Assembly (NCBI GenBank): GCA_003508835.1
Contig: PUFA01000077.1
Location: forward strand, 5,222,001 to 5,286,000
Reading direction: 5' to 3'
Length of the DNA stretch: 64,000 nt
DNA from: Eonycteris spelaea
Taxonomy: Eukaryota > Chordata > Mammalia > Chiroptera > Pteropodidae
Part shown: in pieces, positions 1-11,567 of the stretch
Layout of the letters: each line of letters begins with the position of its first letter
Numbering within the stretch: the first letter of the stretch is position 1
Notes under the pieces: model-generated
Database searches by the model: none
Told to the model about the DNA's origin: nothing
What the model saw: only the letters and a program-made list of their open reading frames with translations
Translations under genes and position numbers: made by a program

Positions 1-127
1 TTGAGGAAAATGATTGAATTCCCAGATACCCTGGAATAGAAATTTCTATTATTTCCCCTTATGTAGGATGGCAGAGGAAAGGGGTGGAATCATCCAACAT
101 CCATCTTTGAAAAGGAAGCATTGATAG

Positions 128-245
128 CCTATTCTTTCATTCACTGAGTCATCAGACAACACATTTCGATGAGGGCCTCTCTTAAGTGTTAGGCACTGTG
201 ATAGAAATCTAGAGTACAAAGAAAGACAAAAATGGAGACACTGCA
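128..245 (-). repeat. L2 LINE 3'-end fragment (antisense)
   Basis: The run from ttctttcattcactgagtc through a diverged 'ttaggcactgtgatagaaa' and a trailing A-rich 'gtacaaagaaagac' follows the order of the reverse-complemented L2 3' end (attcattca..., then tgccaggcactgtgctagg, then gatacagagatgaataa). It is short and heavily diverged, so the family call rests on motif order rather than on identity. Confidence 0.45.
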
Positions 246-1837
246 TGCTTTTAATAGAGGTACCCGCAAAAGGTTACAGCCCCTTAGAAATGGAGAACCT
301 TGCTCTATTTTTGGAAGCTTAGAAAACTTTATTGAGTGAAGAGTCACTTAAAAAAGACAAAGAAGAAAAATATACATCTTGAGAAAAGGTTATATATGCA
401 TTGCAAAGGAAGCTTAGAATAATGCTAAGAAGAATCACAGATGTCACCCTGAGATTTTTCTACTTATCTCACAGGCAGTGGGTAGCCCTCCAAGGTTTAT
501 AAATGGGTGCATTGATGAAAACCCGGAATCTCCTGGCCAACTCTCTGAATTTGATTTCTCTTAAAAGCAGAGCCTTAGACAAAGATTTTGGTACCAGCAG
601 CTTATTTGGGATATATTTCAGGAATTAAGGTGAGAAAATAGAAAAGGAAGATGAGGAGAAAAAAGGAAAGCCATTAGTATGTGTCAAAATGAGTGAGTTG
701 TATATAATATACTCCATACTGTGACAGCTAAGGCTCCATTCGGCTTGGGATTCACTGAAAGGCAGAATATACCACTGTGTTGCCCCACCAAGCGTGAAGA
801 ATCTGGGGACATTTATCCACACGTTCTACTCTTCATCCATTGAGGGTAAATCTTAGGGGATAACGACCCTAGACCTTCTAGCCTGACCTATGAAAGCCTT
901 TAGTTGGAGAGATAAATATGAGCTTGTAGGGGAGCCATGTGTAGGTGACCTCTAAGGTGGGCCTAGTTTGATAAGATTAGAAAGAGGATTTTTTTTTTTT
1001 TCATATGAAGTAAGAAACTAGCCTGTTCTATCTGGGAGGCAGCCATGGGGGTCCCTTGAGGTGGCTGTGCATTTGAAATCATTAGGGATATTTTTCTTTT
1101 CTTTTCCTTCAGAGTCTCCCACCATGGCAAATCTGAAACATGCCCAAACAGTATCCCACTGCCTGCTGAGAGATTTGGCCCTTAAAAGCTAGAGTATCCT
1201 AATTGCAGTCAACTGGGCTGTTTTCGAATGCCTATGGGGTTTGGGCAAGCAAACTCTGTGCTTGTTATTTGTCTTCCCTGGAAGACACAGTATCAAGAAA
1301 CGAGGCCTGCCTTCCAAGGCTTCAATCTCTTTTGTTGCTCCAGATTGCAAATGACATCTTTGTGTGGGATGCATTAACATCCTTTGTGTCCCAGTGTCAG
1401 CCCTGAGGCCTGCTCAATGTTCACCCTGGCAGCTCTCATTAGGAGGAATAATAGGCAACATGTTTCCTTAAGATTTGTTATCTTTTCTCACTCTGCCCCA
1501 GCCAATGTGTCTGCTGGGCATTTTCTGGGACCTGCTTTGGTGCAATAACGTGGAAGGCGAGATAGCAGAGCAGCACTGGTTACGGGATCCCAGCTGCAAG
1601 CCTAACATCTGCTGAGTATTCTGTAACTTTCTTTGAACATAATTAAATACAATCACCAGTCTCCCCCTCGGCCTCCCACCATAGACCCTATTAGAAAAGG
1701 AGAAAAATATGCCATCGAACCTATGTGGAAAATGCCAAACAATGACACTAATTCAACTTCAATGTATCCATCCATTTCTGCTGAAGAGGCATTTGAATCA
1801 TTATTGTCCTGAAAGCTTCTGTTTTCCTTTGTTCTTC
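246..1837. other. Unassigned non-coding sequence
   Basis: I recognise no gene or repeat family here. The only simple sequence is a T13 run at 989-1001. Open frames on both strands are at most about 67 codons and overlap each other on opposite strands, as expected by chance. Confidence 0.6.
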
Positions 1838-1924
1838 TTTCCTTCCTTCCTTCCTTCTCATACCTCTCTCTCGGTCTCATCCTCTCTCTCCTCTCTCTCT
1901 CTCTCTCCTTCTCGCTCTCCTCTC
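1838..1924. repeat. Polypyrimidine tract with (TTCC)n and (CT)n
   Basis: About five TTCC units (1839-1857) run into an interrupted CT-rich stretch up to about 1924. Almost every base is C or T on the + strand. This is simple sequence with no adjacent SINE body that I can recognise. Confidence 0.85.
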
Positions 1925-2039
1925 ATGTTTTTCTTAATTAATAATTATTCAGTACATTCTAAACCCCATGCATGACAGACATCTGCCCTAATGAGTTTAA
2001 AAATTATTCTGTAAAAAAAGCTCAGAAACATAGAAGCAC

Positions 2040-2220
2040 AATGCGTGGGAAAAGCCCTGCCTTTAGAGTCAGATGTACCTGGATATGAAGGCCTCTCTGC
2101 TGTTTCCTGGTTATTTCACCTCCCTGGCCCTCCTTTCCTCATCTACAAAATCACAAATGCTGTTTTTAGCCTCATGATATATAAACTAGTTAGGAAACGC
2201 TAGCACATAGTGCAACACGT
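2040..2220 (+). repeat. MIR SINE, sense
   Basis: The order of the MIR core is kept: 'cctttagagtcagatgtacctgg', then 'ccctggccctcctttcctcatctacaaaat', then 'aggaaacgctagcacatagtgc'. These correspond to the MIR segments for the acquired trait 'ctctggagtcagac...', the 'cctcagtttcctcatctgtaaaat' core, and the 'gcgcttagcacagtgcc' end. Confidence 0.7.
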
Positions 2221-2849
2221 CATAGCTTTCCTTTTTTCTACCCGCCTCAGGGAGTCCTCAGAAAAGTGTTAGACACCCACTGTGTTCTGAACTACTGCAT
2301 GTTGAAAGAAAGACTATATGACTTTGTTGGTGGCCAGGGTGTATATTCTCATACTCACAGAAACGTAACATTTCAGAGCCAGGAAGGACACTTCACTCTG
2401 TGTAGACTAGATGAACAACTCTAAGCACCATGCCTGATTGAAGATAGAGGATTGGCTTAACTCATCTCCTGACCTCTTGCGTCCTACCCTCTGTTCTGGA
2501 GAGTCGGTGTGAGAATGTAGACAGCTAGGACAAAGTACGAGCAGAGGCTCTGCCACCCTATTCCAATCTCTCGCACCCAGGATGTGTTCTGTTATTAGAT
2601 TCATTTTCTTTAAAAAATAAATTCCTGCACAATCGTTACATTTTTGTGGTAGAGAACGTCAGTTGCTCACACAGCAGTCACCGCTTCCTCTTGTGCTTTT
2701 CTGAAAAAGCTTCCATTCTGCATAAAAGCTGAAAGTAATAGCTGTCTCCTTTCCCAGACGCACCTGAAGCCAGGCCCTGGTTGCAGAATTAACATGGGCT
2801 GATGGTACAAGAGGGGACACGTTTTGTCACTTGCGACTTACAAACTATT
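2221..2849. other. Unassigned non-coding sequence
   Basis: No repeat family or gene recognised. The window's 65-codon minus-strand frame at 2407-2604 has no family signature. Confidence 0.6.
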
Positions 2850-3200
2850 CATTAAAAAAGATAGCAAAACTAAGAAAAACAACCTATAATCTTACTACGT
2901 GATTACACTTGTTTATGTGTCTTTGCACACACACATCCATGTGAGCTCACACACACATGCACTTGTATACATGGTAATTTGTTAATAATGTTTTGAAATT
3001 TTTTCATGTAGTAGTACAAATTTCTCAATTTAAAATTCTTTTACACCATTATTTTGGCTACAGGATAGTATAATTTACGACTCAGTGAATGTTTATTTTA
3101 GTAGCTTTCTAATGTTGATGACACAGCTTATTTATAATTTATTAGTATAAATAGCTTTTTCATGACCATCCATAAAGCCGGAGCTGCTTTTCTTTCCTAT
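2850..3200 (-). repeat. Old L1 (L1M-like) 3'-region fragment, antisense
   Basis: An AT-rich stretch with short CA clusters, 'aatttgttaataatgttttgaa', 'ttttacaccattattttggct' and 'aatgttgatgacacagcttatttataa' resembles the antisense 3' untranslated region of old L1s (the part leading to 'gatggacatttgggttg'). Divergence is high, so an unrelated AT-rich sequence remains possible. Confidence 0.35.
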
Positions 3201-3261
3201 AACATATTAATTTTCTCAAATATTGCATTTATAAGGGCATTACTTTACTGAAGAACCCAGA

Positions 3262-3430
3262 AATAACAGGTTGCTTTTGTATAGCTTTACACTTTCCGAA
3301 GTACTCATATTCAATGCCTCCTTTGATCTCCAAAATTATCTTTTGAAGATGATTGAATAGCTGTAATTAACTCTATTTTTTAGATGAACAAACCTAAGGA
3401 TTATAGTTTGATTGTCTTTCTTAAGAGCTA
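3262..3430 (-). repeat. MIR SINE, antisense
   Basis: The segment reads 'gctttacactttccgaagtac', 'ctccaaaattatc', 'ttttttagatgaacaaacctaagg', 'ttaagagctaagcgagtatgtgac'. This is the reverse-MIR order: ctttacat, ctcacaacaa, attttacagatgaggaaactgagg, then taagtggcagagc. Confidence 0.6.
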
Positions 3431-3569
3431 AGCGAGTATGTGACATGTCTTTAGAGGCTTTTTTTGACTCTAAAGTCTAATATCTTGCATCTTTCTTTTC
3501 TAACTATCTTCCTGTCTGTCTCCCTGCCTCCTTTTTTTTTCTTTCTTATAAAAAATGACATACATTATC

Positions 3570-3740
3570 TCTGTCTTTGAGTTGCTTATAATTCACTGGG
3601 GGAAACTGGCAAGTAAGTTGGCATGCACATTATCTTGTGAAAAGTGTAACCAAGGGAGAATGAAGGAATGGATCTTAAATCAACCAGGAAAACTATGTAA
3701 AGCTTCCTAGAAAACAAAATTTGAGGAGAGATATTCCACA
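3570..3740 (-). repeat. L2 LINE fragment, antisense
   Basis: 'gagttgcttataattcactgggggaaactggcaagtaagttgg' (split here by the 20-base rule only in mind; see 3578-3620) and, after it, 'aaagcttcctagaaaac...tttgaggag' follow the antisense L2 3' region, where 'gagcttacattctagtgggggagacagac' precedes 'ggaaggcctctctgaggaggtgac'. The order and spacing fit; identity is modest. Confidence 0.5.
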
Positions 3741-5044
3741 CCAAGCTCATGATTCTTACTGAGATGTTTAAAGTTCTCTCTAATCAATGATACCCCCATG
3801 TTCTCTCTACTCCTTTGGAATTACAATATCATATTCAAATAAGGCAGAGTTTCTCCCTGTTTTGGCCATCAGGCCCTACCTCACCCTAAATTCCTTGACA
3901 ATACCCGTCTCCTCTATTTTGTAGACAACCTGTTGTTTTCTGAGCACTTAATTGCTCTTTGCCATCATTGCTTGGAACCCTGCTTAAGCTTTACGTCTTT
4001 TGTGATACCAGAATCAACTCCTACTGGGTGTGCCTGAGAAAAAAAGGATTCTCTTAGCATGTTGGAGGCGAGAACCTCATTCTGTGAAACTGTCTATTCT
4101 CTCACCATAATTAAAGAAACGCTAGATTGTCAACTGGTATCTGTTATTATGCTTTGGACCAGGGCGACAGATATTTAGGGTATGGTCACTACCAAAAGAA
4201 GGTCATTGTGACAGTCCAGGGATAGTGGGATGGTGACCTTCTGAGAAATGAGCTCTAGATGTGTCCTTCCCACCCCACCCCCCATGTATTTCTGTAGCTT
4301 TCTGATGCAGGTAAGTATTAAATGATAATGTCTTACAGGTGAATTTTCTTCATCTCGGAAGCACAGAAGAGCTTCACAACTAGGAGAAAATATCAGAAGG
4401 CTGAAGAGACACCACACGGAGAAGAGACTGAACAAAGCTGGAGAATGAAAAATTGTCCTTCAAACACGAAACAGAAAGAAGGTCGCTGAGAAGATGTCAA
4501 TGGACAAAGAAGTTCACTCCATGGGCTTTGCTTTTGGAAGTCACGTCCTCTGGATTCTCAGAGTTTTCTGATAATGCTTGGCAACACCGTTCCTATTGGA
4601 ACTGGTATTTAGCGTTATGTCAATAGACTTCACTGTAATTAAAATTAATCCATTTGGGGAGTTTTGAGAACTTTACCGTCTTGGCATGAGATCAATGCAA
4701 TAGGGAAAAGGCATTTTGGGTGACAGCTAAGCCATACTCCTAGAAATATCATTCAAGAACTAAGGGTTTTTGGCACTGAAAACAAAAGTACTTAAATATA
4801 TTGCTGAGGGCAAGTTCCGTAAACTAAATCTGAGTTGCCAAACCATGACTGAGGGCCAAAAGACAGGCAAAGTTAGGCAGGCCATTAAATGTTAAGTTGG
4901 CAAAAGTAAGTTTAAAAAAATTAGCTTTAGAAATCTTTGTATTCTGGAGGACCCGACCTAATTCAGAAACCAAACATGTTTAAGGGGTTTCTGAAACTCC
5001 CATATTTCGTTTTTCAATACATTTGGCTTAAAATTAAAATTAGT
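3741..5044. other. Unassigned non-coding sequence
   Basis: About 3770-4010 is pyrimidine-leaning and faintly like a sense L2 fragment, but too diverged to call. The rest is unassigned. An 86-codon minus-strand frame (4175-4435) has a hydrophobic start but no known family match and no supporting context. Confidence 0.5.
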
Positions 5045-5435
5045 TATCATGTTTCCTCACTCTGTGGGTTGGGTTTGCTGGGTGGTTGCTCTGCTGGGTA
5101 ACCTGGGGCCACATCCATGTCTACGGTCACCTGATTGTTTACTCAGGTCTGGAGAGTCCAACAAGGCTTCACTCATATGTCTGGTGATTGGTGCTAGCTA
5201 TTGTCTGGCCTCTCTCTCCACATGGTCTGAGTATTCCAAGGATACAAGTACAGAAGCTACAAGGCCTCTTGAGACCCCCTCAGAAGCTGTATGACAGCGC
5301 TTCCGCTGTATTCTACTGGTCAAACAAAGCATATTACAAGTCCAGCCCCAAGTCAAAGGTTGGGAAAATAGACTTCTTACTGGGAAGAGCTGCCAAGAAC
5401 GTGAAGCTAATTTAATCCACCAAATTCTCATAGCT
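5045..5435 (-). repeat. Old LTR-like interspersed repeat, antisense
   Basis: Phrases such as 'atatgtctggtgattggtgc', 'gtattccaaggatacaagta', 'agctacaaggcctcttgaga' and 'attctactggtcaaacaaag' occur in the order I remember for a common old mammalian LTR-type repeat read in reverse (ending 'attctattggtcaaagcaagtcac'). I cannot name the subfamily with certainty. It explains the overlapping 75-81 codon frames here, which are therefore not genes. Confidence 0.5.
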
Positions 5436-6399
5436 AGATTTGAGACTAAGCCCTAAAGAGGTTCTGTTCAGTCATCTGATCAAGTACAGAATATAAGAGG
5501 AGGTTAAATACAGCCCTGAGTGAGCCAAGGATGCTCTTTAAACAGAGATTATTCTCCCGTTCATTAATCATGAAAATATTTTTTGTGTTAAGTACACTGC
5601 ACACATATGGGGAACTCTCCTTAGATTTTACATCCCATCAACCTGGTTTTCTTTTAAAATTCTAACTTTTGCTTTATGTATAGATAAGTATATGCTCATT
5701 TATGTAAAAATGATAAACATATGCATTATTTGCAAATGAGCATGCTGTTATTTACAAACTGTATATAATATATTTCCATGGTGAAACTATTTTAAGGTGT
5801 CAATCCAAGTCCTTTACTGTGATTACAAAAGAGAGAGAAAGTAATTTATATAAATACAGCCTGAAAGCCTTGCAAAAACTCCCTATAGCACAGTTCTTGG
5901 CTCCTCCAATCTTTGTTGATATGTTTTGTGTGATAAAGACCACACAGGATTTCTATCTATCTATATATATATTTTTTTAAATCACGGGGAGGGGGGGTGG
6001 AATAAAAGGAAAGGTTAGAAAATACTTTTTTCCAACTTCAGCATGTTCCTTGCTAACCCTTTATAGCTTCAACTGCCCCTGGTCCTATATCTGTCTTCTT
6101 CAACTTCCTGTACTCCAAGTGATACCTTGAAAGATTTGATCTGCATACACTTCCCTTCTTAAGGGTCAGGTAAGCAATTCTTTTAGGGTAAAGATCATTG
6201 TCAAGTTACCATGAGATACAGAAAGATGTTAACAGGAGATTAACAAGGAATAGAAGCTTTTAAGATTAAAAGAAGGATTTACAAAAGCATTGACAAAGAA
6301 AGAGTTTTAAAGAGTGATGTGATAAGCAAAGCAGTGGATGCTGAGTTGCACACATCACAGAGTACACACATCAGTATATTACAGGTTCGTGTGCAGATT
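5436..6399. other. Unassigned AT-rich sequence
   Basis: No family recognised. It includes a short TCTA/TATA run followed by T7 (about 5953-5977) and a G-rich patch (5986-5999). Confidence 0.6.
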
Positions 6400-6642
6400 C
6401 CAGTCTCTAGGACTGCCGTTGGCAACCAATGACACTGTTTCAAATCCAGCCCACCATCCTCTGCTTTTGTCAATAAAATTGTATTAAAACATACTCATTT
6501 ACTAATGCATTCTCTACTCTTTTTTTTGTTCTGCAATGGCAGGATTGAAGAGTCATGATTGAGACCACGTAGCCTGCATGACCTCAAACATCTACTATTT
6601 GCCTCTTTACAGAAAAGTTTGCTGATCCCGACTCTGGAGTTT
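6400..6642 (+). mobile_element. hAT-like DNA transposon fossil (non-autonomous)
   Basis: The series 'ttggcaaccaatgacactg', 'caaatccagcccaccatcc', 'cttttgtcaataaaattgta', 'gattgagaccacgtagcctg' and 'tttacagaaaagtttgctga' matches, in order, a widespread mammalian hAT MITE that begins near 'ggcaaactatggccc' and ends 'ccctttacagaaaaagtttgccgacccc'. Both ends are decayed, and I am unsure of the subfamily name. No transposase is encoded. Confidence 0.65.
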
Positions 6643-7119
6643 GTGATGTCCTCTGGCTAGGTCACTGAGAAACAAGGAGTAGCAAATGAAGACAGGAGAT
6701 ATTTGTGGTGTACAGGGAAGAATATTTTTATCAGAATATTGTCAAAATTTGGGGGTTTAAATTTTGATCAGCCATTTGCTAGCTGCTCAACCTTGAACAA
6801 GCTATTTAATCGTGGAGCCTTCCATTCCAAACTTCCTGCTACCTTTATCTCTGATGTTAGAATAAAACACAATATACATTCTTGAAAAACTTGTGAACTC
6901 TAAAGATGCAGTACACATGTGAATTACTATTATTAAGTATTTACAGTACCGTTAACCAAAATATTTTTTTATTTTTTCAGCCTTCCATGCGCTTTGTGGA
7001 ATTGCAGTGTGCTGTCTTCCCAGAGTCACTGAAACTTGCTTTGGCCAATCAAATGCAATCAAAGTGGTCCGTGTCACTTTGCAGGAGAAGCCATTTGGAA
7101 GGACTTTAGGACATATCAG
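6643..7119. other. Unassigned non-coding sequence
   Basis: No repeat called. Two plus-strand frames of 60 and 67 codons (6703-6885, 6906-7109) have no protein-like composition or family match. Confidence 0.55.
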
Positions 7120-7318
7120 TGAAAAAACTAAGGAAATCCAAATTAGGTGCTTAGTTAATAATGTATAAATATCAATATTGGTTCATTAACTGTGACAGGT
7201 GTATCATGGTAAATCATGTATGATGTCAGTAAGCGGAACAGTGGGTTGGGTTTCTGCGAACTCTGTTCTTTCTTCAGAACTTTCTGTAAATTGAAAACTG
7301 CTCTAAAATAAAAATATT
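7120..7318 (+). repeat. L1M 3' end, sense
   Basis: 'atattggttcattaactgtg', 'ggtgtatcatggtaaatcat', 'gtaagcggaacagtgggttg', 'tttctgtaaattgaaaactg' and 'ctctaaaataaaaatatt' match the terminal part of old L1 3' UTRs (ttggttcattagttgtaaca ... tttttctgtaaatctaaaactg ttctaaaataaaaag). The terminal A-rich end confirms sense orientation. Confidence 0.75.
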
Positions 7319-8312
7319 AAAAATTATCTTAACAAAGAATTCCTTAGGGACTCAAATATTTTCTCAACATTCTGGGCTTTCAAGGTCATCTCAAGGCTTT
7401 AGAACAAAATGTGCTGTTTGCTGTTCACACATATATGTCTGTTTTATTAACTATTTTTCAGCGCGTCAATTTTTGCATTTAAATATTGTGACCAGCTGCC
7501 TTACAAACAGACCACATACCCAACACCATGCCAGATACAGGAGAGGTGATTGATGGACCTCTCAGACTCTCTAAAAATTTCATATTTTCTCTTTTAATTA
7601 AAAAATGATCCTCGATTCACTCTAGTAACTCATATTTGTTTATATTTAGAGCAGAATCCTCAGTTTTTAAAAGGGGTAATACTGATGAGTTCGGTTATCT
7701 CCCTCGTAAGAGCGCATATTTTTAAAATTTTCTTCCTTGCCAAAAAGGTATGGGTTTACAGCCTCACCTGGCCATCCTGGCTCAACACAAGCAGCAGAAG
7801 GCATAGATCATTGTTAGGGGTGTAGAAGTGCTGCGCGGGAAGGAAGAGAGTGTGGAATGGTGCGCAGGACACACCAGTGCAACTCCCTGGCGATGAGTAC
7901 TGAACACAGAGAGAACCTTCTTAAAACCTAGTGAATTTTAGACAGAGACCCCAGAGTAGTTAAAGACAGAGAATGAGAACTTAAAACTTTTTCAATGATT
8001 GCAAACTAAGGCATGAGTAGTCTTCTCAATCCCCTGATACGTGCTCTAAAACATGAAATCAGCTAAGACCAATGCCAAAAAGAGTCGAGAGCCTTAGGAA
8101 ATGGAGCAGAATGTACAAAGTAGAGGAAGGTAACAGGGTTTCCATTCTTAGTGCTGAGAAATGTGAAATTGTTACTAATCTATGTTATTTATACTTCGGT
8201 TTGTGAATACACACATTTAGGTTAACTCTATAGTAAGTTTTATACAATTTTCAATCCATAGTGAGTTCAGTCTAGAGTAAACAAAAACAATTTAAAAATT
8301 CTCTTCATGAAA
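7319..8312. other. Unassigned non-coding sequence
   Basis: No gene or repeat recognised. Base composition is mixed, and no open frame of note is present. Confidence 0.6.
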
Positions 8313-8370
8313 TACTATATATATGTATATAGATACATAGATATACATATATATATCTATGTGTATATAT
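8313..8370. repeat. TA/TATATG-rich simple repeat
   Basis: An interrupted (TA)n with ATAGATAC units, close to self-complementary ('agatatacatatatatatct' is a near-perfect palindrome). It could extrude as a cruciform in supercoiled DNA, which is inference. Confidence 0.85.
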
Positions 8371-8404
8371 GCTAGTTGGAACACATTTGATGATTTTTCT
8401 TAAA

Positions 8405-8640
8405 GCTGTCATTTAGAATTGCCAGATAATGTGCAATGTGGTTTTGCACGCATTTTGCAACAGCAGTAAGAGTTTGGAATTACTACTATTCCACTTACAA
8501 ATGAGGAACCTAGTTCATATAAATTAAGTGACCTGACAAATACGATATGGCAAGTTAGCATTGGATCCAGATTTAAACCCATCTTCCTAACGGATACAGC
8601 CAAGATTCTGATCATCAGAGTAGGCAAAATTAATTATGAC
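8405..8640 (-). repeat. MIR SINE, antisense
   Basis: The reverse-MIR order is seen: 'ttccacttacaaatgaggaa', 'aagtgacctgacaaatacg', 'ggcaagttagcattggatcc' and 'agatttaaacccatcttcc', matching ttttacagatgaggaaac, taagtgacttgcccaagg, tagtaagtggcagagc and gattcgaacccagg. Confidence 0.65.
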
Positions 8641-8931
8641 CCACTCATCGCATACGGAATGCTGCTTTAGCCAGTATTATTCCTGGGTGGTATACTGAAC
8701 ATAACATGCGTGTATTCTCACCAGTGAAACAAATCATGATGAGCCGGTTAGAAACACAATGGGGAATCTGATTCTTTGTCAGGTTCTCTCCTGAAACACT
8801 AACCTCTTAAACCTGAAATTCATGGGCTGGAGTAGGTTGGAGTCACTGGACCAAAAAAGTACTCCTTTGAGAGACAGCAACTACAAATGACTTAGCAGAA
8901 TAGTGTCTAGGTCATCCAGTACAATGGGGAT

Positions 8932-8939
8932 ACACACAC

Positions 8940-8976
<37 letters not shown>
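8932..8976. repeat. (AC)n microsatellite with one phase break
   Basis: About 22 AC dinucleotides. A single missing C at 8940/8941 (caca|acac) shifts the phase between a short left block and a long pure right block. Confidence 0.95.
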
Positions 8977-8981
<5 letters not shown>

Positions 8982-9029
8982 GAATCTTATTTTCCAAATC
9001 TACTATTTGTGTTATCCTTTCTCTCCTCT

Positions 9030-10075
9030 AGCTTACTGATTTTTTGACATTTCATATAGAAATATTTCAAATATTAACAAGTATACAAGACACATTTGAA
9101 TAGTTAAATAACAACAATGAAACAAACACCTATGTAACCAATACCCAACAAACATTTTTACGGCCATGAAGCTATCTTTTCCCATCTCTTTTCCTCCCGC
9201 AATAGCTAGTCCTAACTCTGAATTCAGTTTCAATCATTTCCTTGCGTCCCTCTCTCTTTATACATAACTCACGTATATATACTTAATAAATGATTTAGTT
9301 TTTCTTTTGGCCTTTTATGTAGGTAGGATAATCATATATGTTTATGTTATCATCGTTATCTGTTTGAGATGCATCCTCATTGATAATAAAAATTCTTGTT
9401 TTCTGTGGTCACTATTTCATCTCATGAATATTTCACAGTTTTATTTTCTAATTTCGCCAGTATGAGCATGTAGAATCTCTCCTAGTGTTGACTAATATTC
9501 ATGCTGTCGCTGTGAATATCCCAGTGCCTGTCGCTTGATCCAGAGGATCCTTGCAAGTGTCCGTAGGATGCGCAGAGAAGAGAAGATTGCTGTGTCTTAT
9601 GGCATGAACACGTTCAAGTTTACTAAACGATCCCATTTTCCCCCCAAAGCAGTTGCCCCAGTTGGTACTCCCAGCAGCAGTGGATGACAGTCCCCCTTGC
9701 TTCACATCCTCATCAACATTTTCTATAACTGAGCTGTGCAATTTCACCAACGGTCTGGGTGAAACACTGGCTTTGCGATTAACTTTGTATTTCTCCGATA
9801 ATGCAATTGAGCAATATTCCATATGTTTATGATCATTTGTTTTAACTTCTGAGAAATGCCCATGTGTATCTTTTCCCTTTTTATTTTTTTTCATTTTTTC
9901 TTCTTTTTAATAAGTAGAAATTCTTTATGCATTCTCGATACTGAATGTGTTAAAACATCTTCCTTTGTGCAGCTTATCTTTTTCACTCTCTTTGTGGATC
10001 TTTTAGTGGTTTAAGTTCTCAGGGTTTGCCCTTATGTTTTATATTTTTATGTCCATTACAATTCCTTTAAATATC
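9030..10075 (-). repeat. Old L1 (L1M-type) 3' region, antisense
   Basis: 'aacaaacacctatgtaacca', 'atgaatatttcacag', 'aactgagctgtgcaatttca', 'ttgcttcacatcctcatcaa' and later 'aattctttatgcattctcg' follow antisense L1 3' UTR and distal ORF2-adjacent order (cccaccagcaatg..., tcctcatcaacattt, then gagttctttatatattctgg). It explains the 131-codon minus-strand frame at 9499-9894, which is not a gene: it is preceded and followed by stops within the L1 3' region and has no RT or endonuclease motif. Confidence 0.6.
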
Positions 10076-10530
10076 ATTTGGGGGGCGGGGAGTTGACCCT
10101 GGTTTGGTGAACTGTGTGTTCTCTTATCGTGTGGGTAGTATTTATACCGATGGAGCCTGCTTACACTCAGTCTTCAAGTGTTCTTTTCAGTTTGCTCCTT
10201 CTTAAAATTTGTTCTGTCCTTTTCCCCACTTTCCTGTCTAAAATTTCTTTGTAAAGTATTAACACAATCAATTTAAAATTATTCTAAATACCCCAAAGTC
10301 TAAATTAAGAATTACTTCATATTGCATTAAATACAGCATTTTCCCACCAAATTTACCTTACATCCAGTACACTTCCTGAAAGGTCAGGAACTTTGGGGTT
10401 CTCTTTGCTTGTCAACTGATTGTAGTCTGAAATTGTAACCGTCAGGCTCTGTGAGTTCCTTCACCTCAGTTGTGGAGGAATATTTTATTTAAAGAGAGAG
10501 AGGGAGTGAGGGCAACTAGGGGATTGTGAA
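10076..10530. other. Unassigned non-coding sequence
   Basis: It starts with a G-rich patch (10080-10091) and continues with AT-rich sequence that I cannot assign to any family. Confidence 0.55.
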
Positions 10531-10531
10531 G

Positions 10532-10535
<4 letters not shown>

Positions 10536-10597
<62 letters not shown>
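10536..10597. repeat. Pure (GA)n microsatellite
   Basis: About 31 uninterrupted GA units. It makes an artificial Ser-Leu repeat frame on the minus strand. The lack of interruptions indicates recent expansion and likely length polymorphism. Confidence 0.97.
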
Positions 10598-10600
<3 letters not shown>

Positions 10601-10889
10601 GAAAGAAAGGTTTTCTTTTAATCTTACAGAGATACATTCCTCTTTCTAGCCAGACCCACATCGAAATGCGATCATTTGCTCTGATTTTTAAACACACTTG
10701 ATTTGCCTACCTTAAAAATGGTGCAATTAAAGATATTTTCAGGTTCTACTCAGCCACGCAATGTGGCTTTTGGCCCAGACTTGCCCCTAACCTTAAAAAC
10801 CCCCAGCAAACAACAGAAGTGCAGAGATACTTGCAATCCTTATAAAAAATAGAAATAATCTCTAAGTATTTTTCCTTGTTAGGAGTCAG

Positions 10890-11030
10890 AAGCAGTATTC
10901 TGGAGAAATCATTAGAGTGCGGTTTAGGAGATGAGTCTTCTAACCTTAACTCTCATGTTAGACGCCCTCTCTGCACTTCAGTTTTCTCATCTGCCCAAAT
11001 GAGGTTATCGAACTCACAATTTCTGAGTCT
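10890..11030 (+). repeat. MIR SINE core, sense
   Basis: 'agagtgcggtttaggagatg', 'tctgcacttcagttttctca' and 'tctgcccaaatgaggttatc' resemble the MIR core (ctggagccaga ... tgcctcagtttcctcatctgtaaaatgggg). It is diverged. Confidence 0.5.
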
Positions 11031-11500
11031 TCTTTTATCAACTGTTGTTTTTGTTTAAATATCTATTTGCTGTTTCCGGAAATAAAGGCCCCCCATTTTC
11101 AACTGGTCGGTCTACGGTATATGTCCTTCTTATTGGTCACGCAGATTTATTGGTGGAGGAGGGGCATGAAAGTCCCTAAAAATCCCTATTTTCAAATAGG
11201 GTTGGAGGCAGTTCATTAGGTTGAAAAAATAACTGGGCATGCTGTCATTCCAGAAACTGACCTTGTTTACCATTGTGGAAGGAAACAAATTTAATTCTGT
11301 CTGACTGTATTTTCCAGCCATATTTTCATTGTCAGTGAGCTCAGACAACAAATCTGACAGTATTATTTCCATATAAGCTGGCCTTGACTACATATTGGTA
11401 CACCAAGTTTCATATTCACTTTTAAGAAAAAAATTTTTTTGATTAAAACATGTTTGAATTAAGATATTTTCGTAACATTTTTTTTACTTTCCTCTAAACA
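11031..11500. other. Unassigned non-coding sequence
   Basis: No repeat family recognised. An 80-codon minus-strand frame (11130-11372) shows no known motif. Confidence 0.5.
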
Positions 11501-11567
11501 GATATATATATCTATATCTATATCTATATCTGTATATCTATATCTATCTATCTATCTATCTATCTAA
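11501..11567. repeat. Compound (TA)n/(TATC)n microsatellite
   Basis: It begins gatatatata, passes through TATCTA hexamer-like units and ends in six to seven clean TATC units (about 11539-11565). Confidence 0.95.

Noticed and set aside
4271..4285. C-rich stretch as a promoter GC box cluster
   Set aside because: It is an isolated ACCCCACCCCCC-like run in AT-rich sequence with no CpG island around it.
9499..9894. 131-codon minus-strand open frame
   Set aside because: It lies in the antisense 3' region of an old L1 and has no reverse transcriptase, endonuclease or other motif.
10485..10697. Ser-Leu repeat frame resembling a low-complexity protein
   Set aside because: It is the translation of a (GA)n microsatellite.
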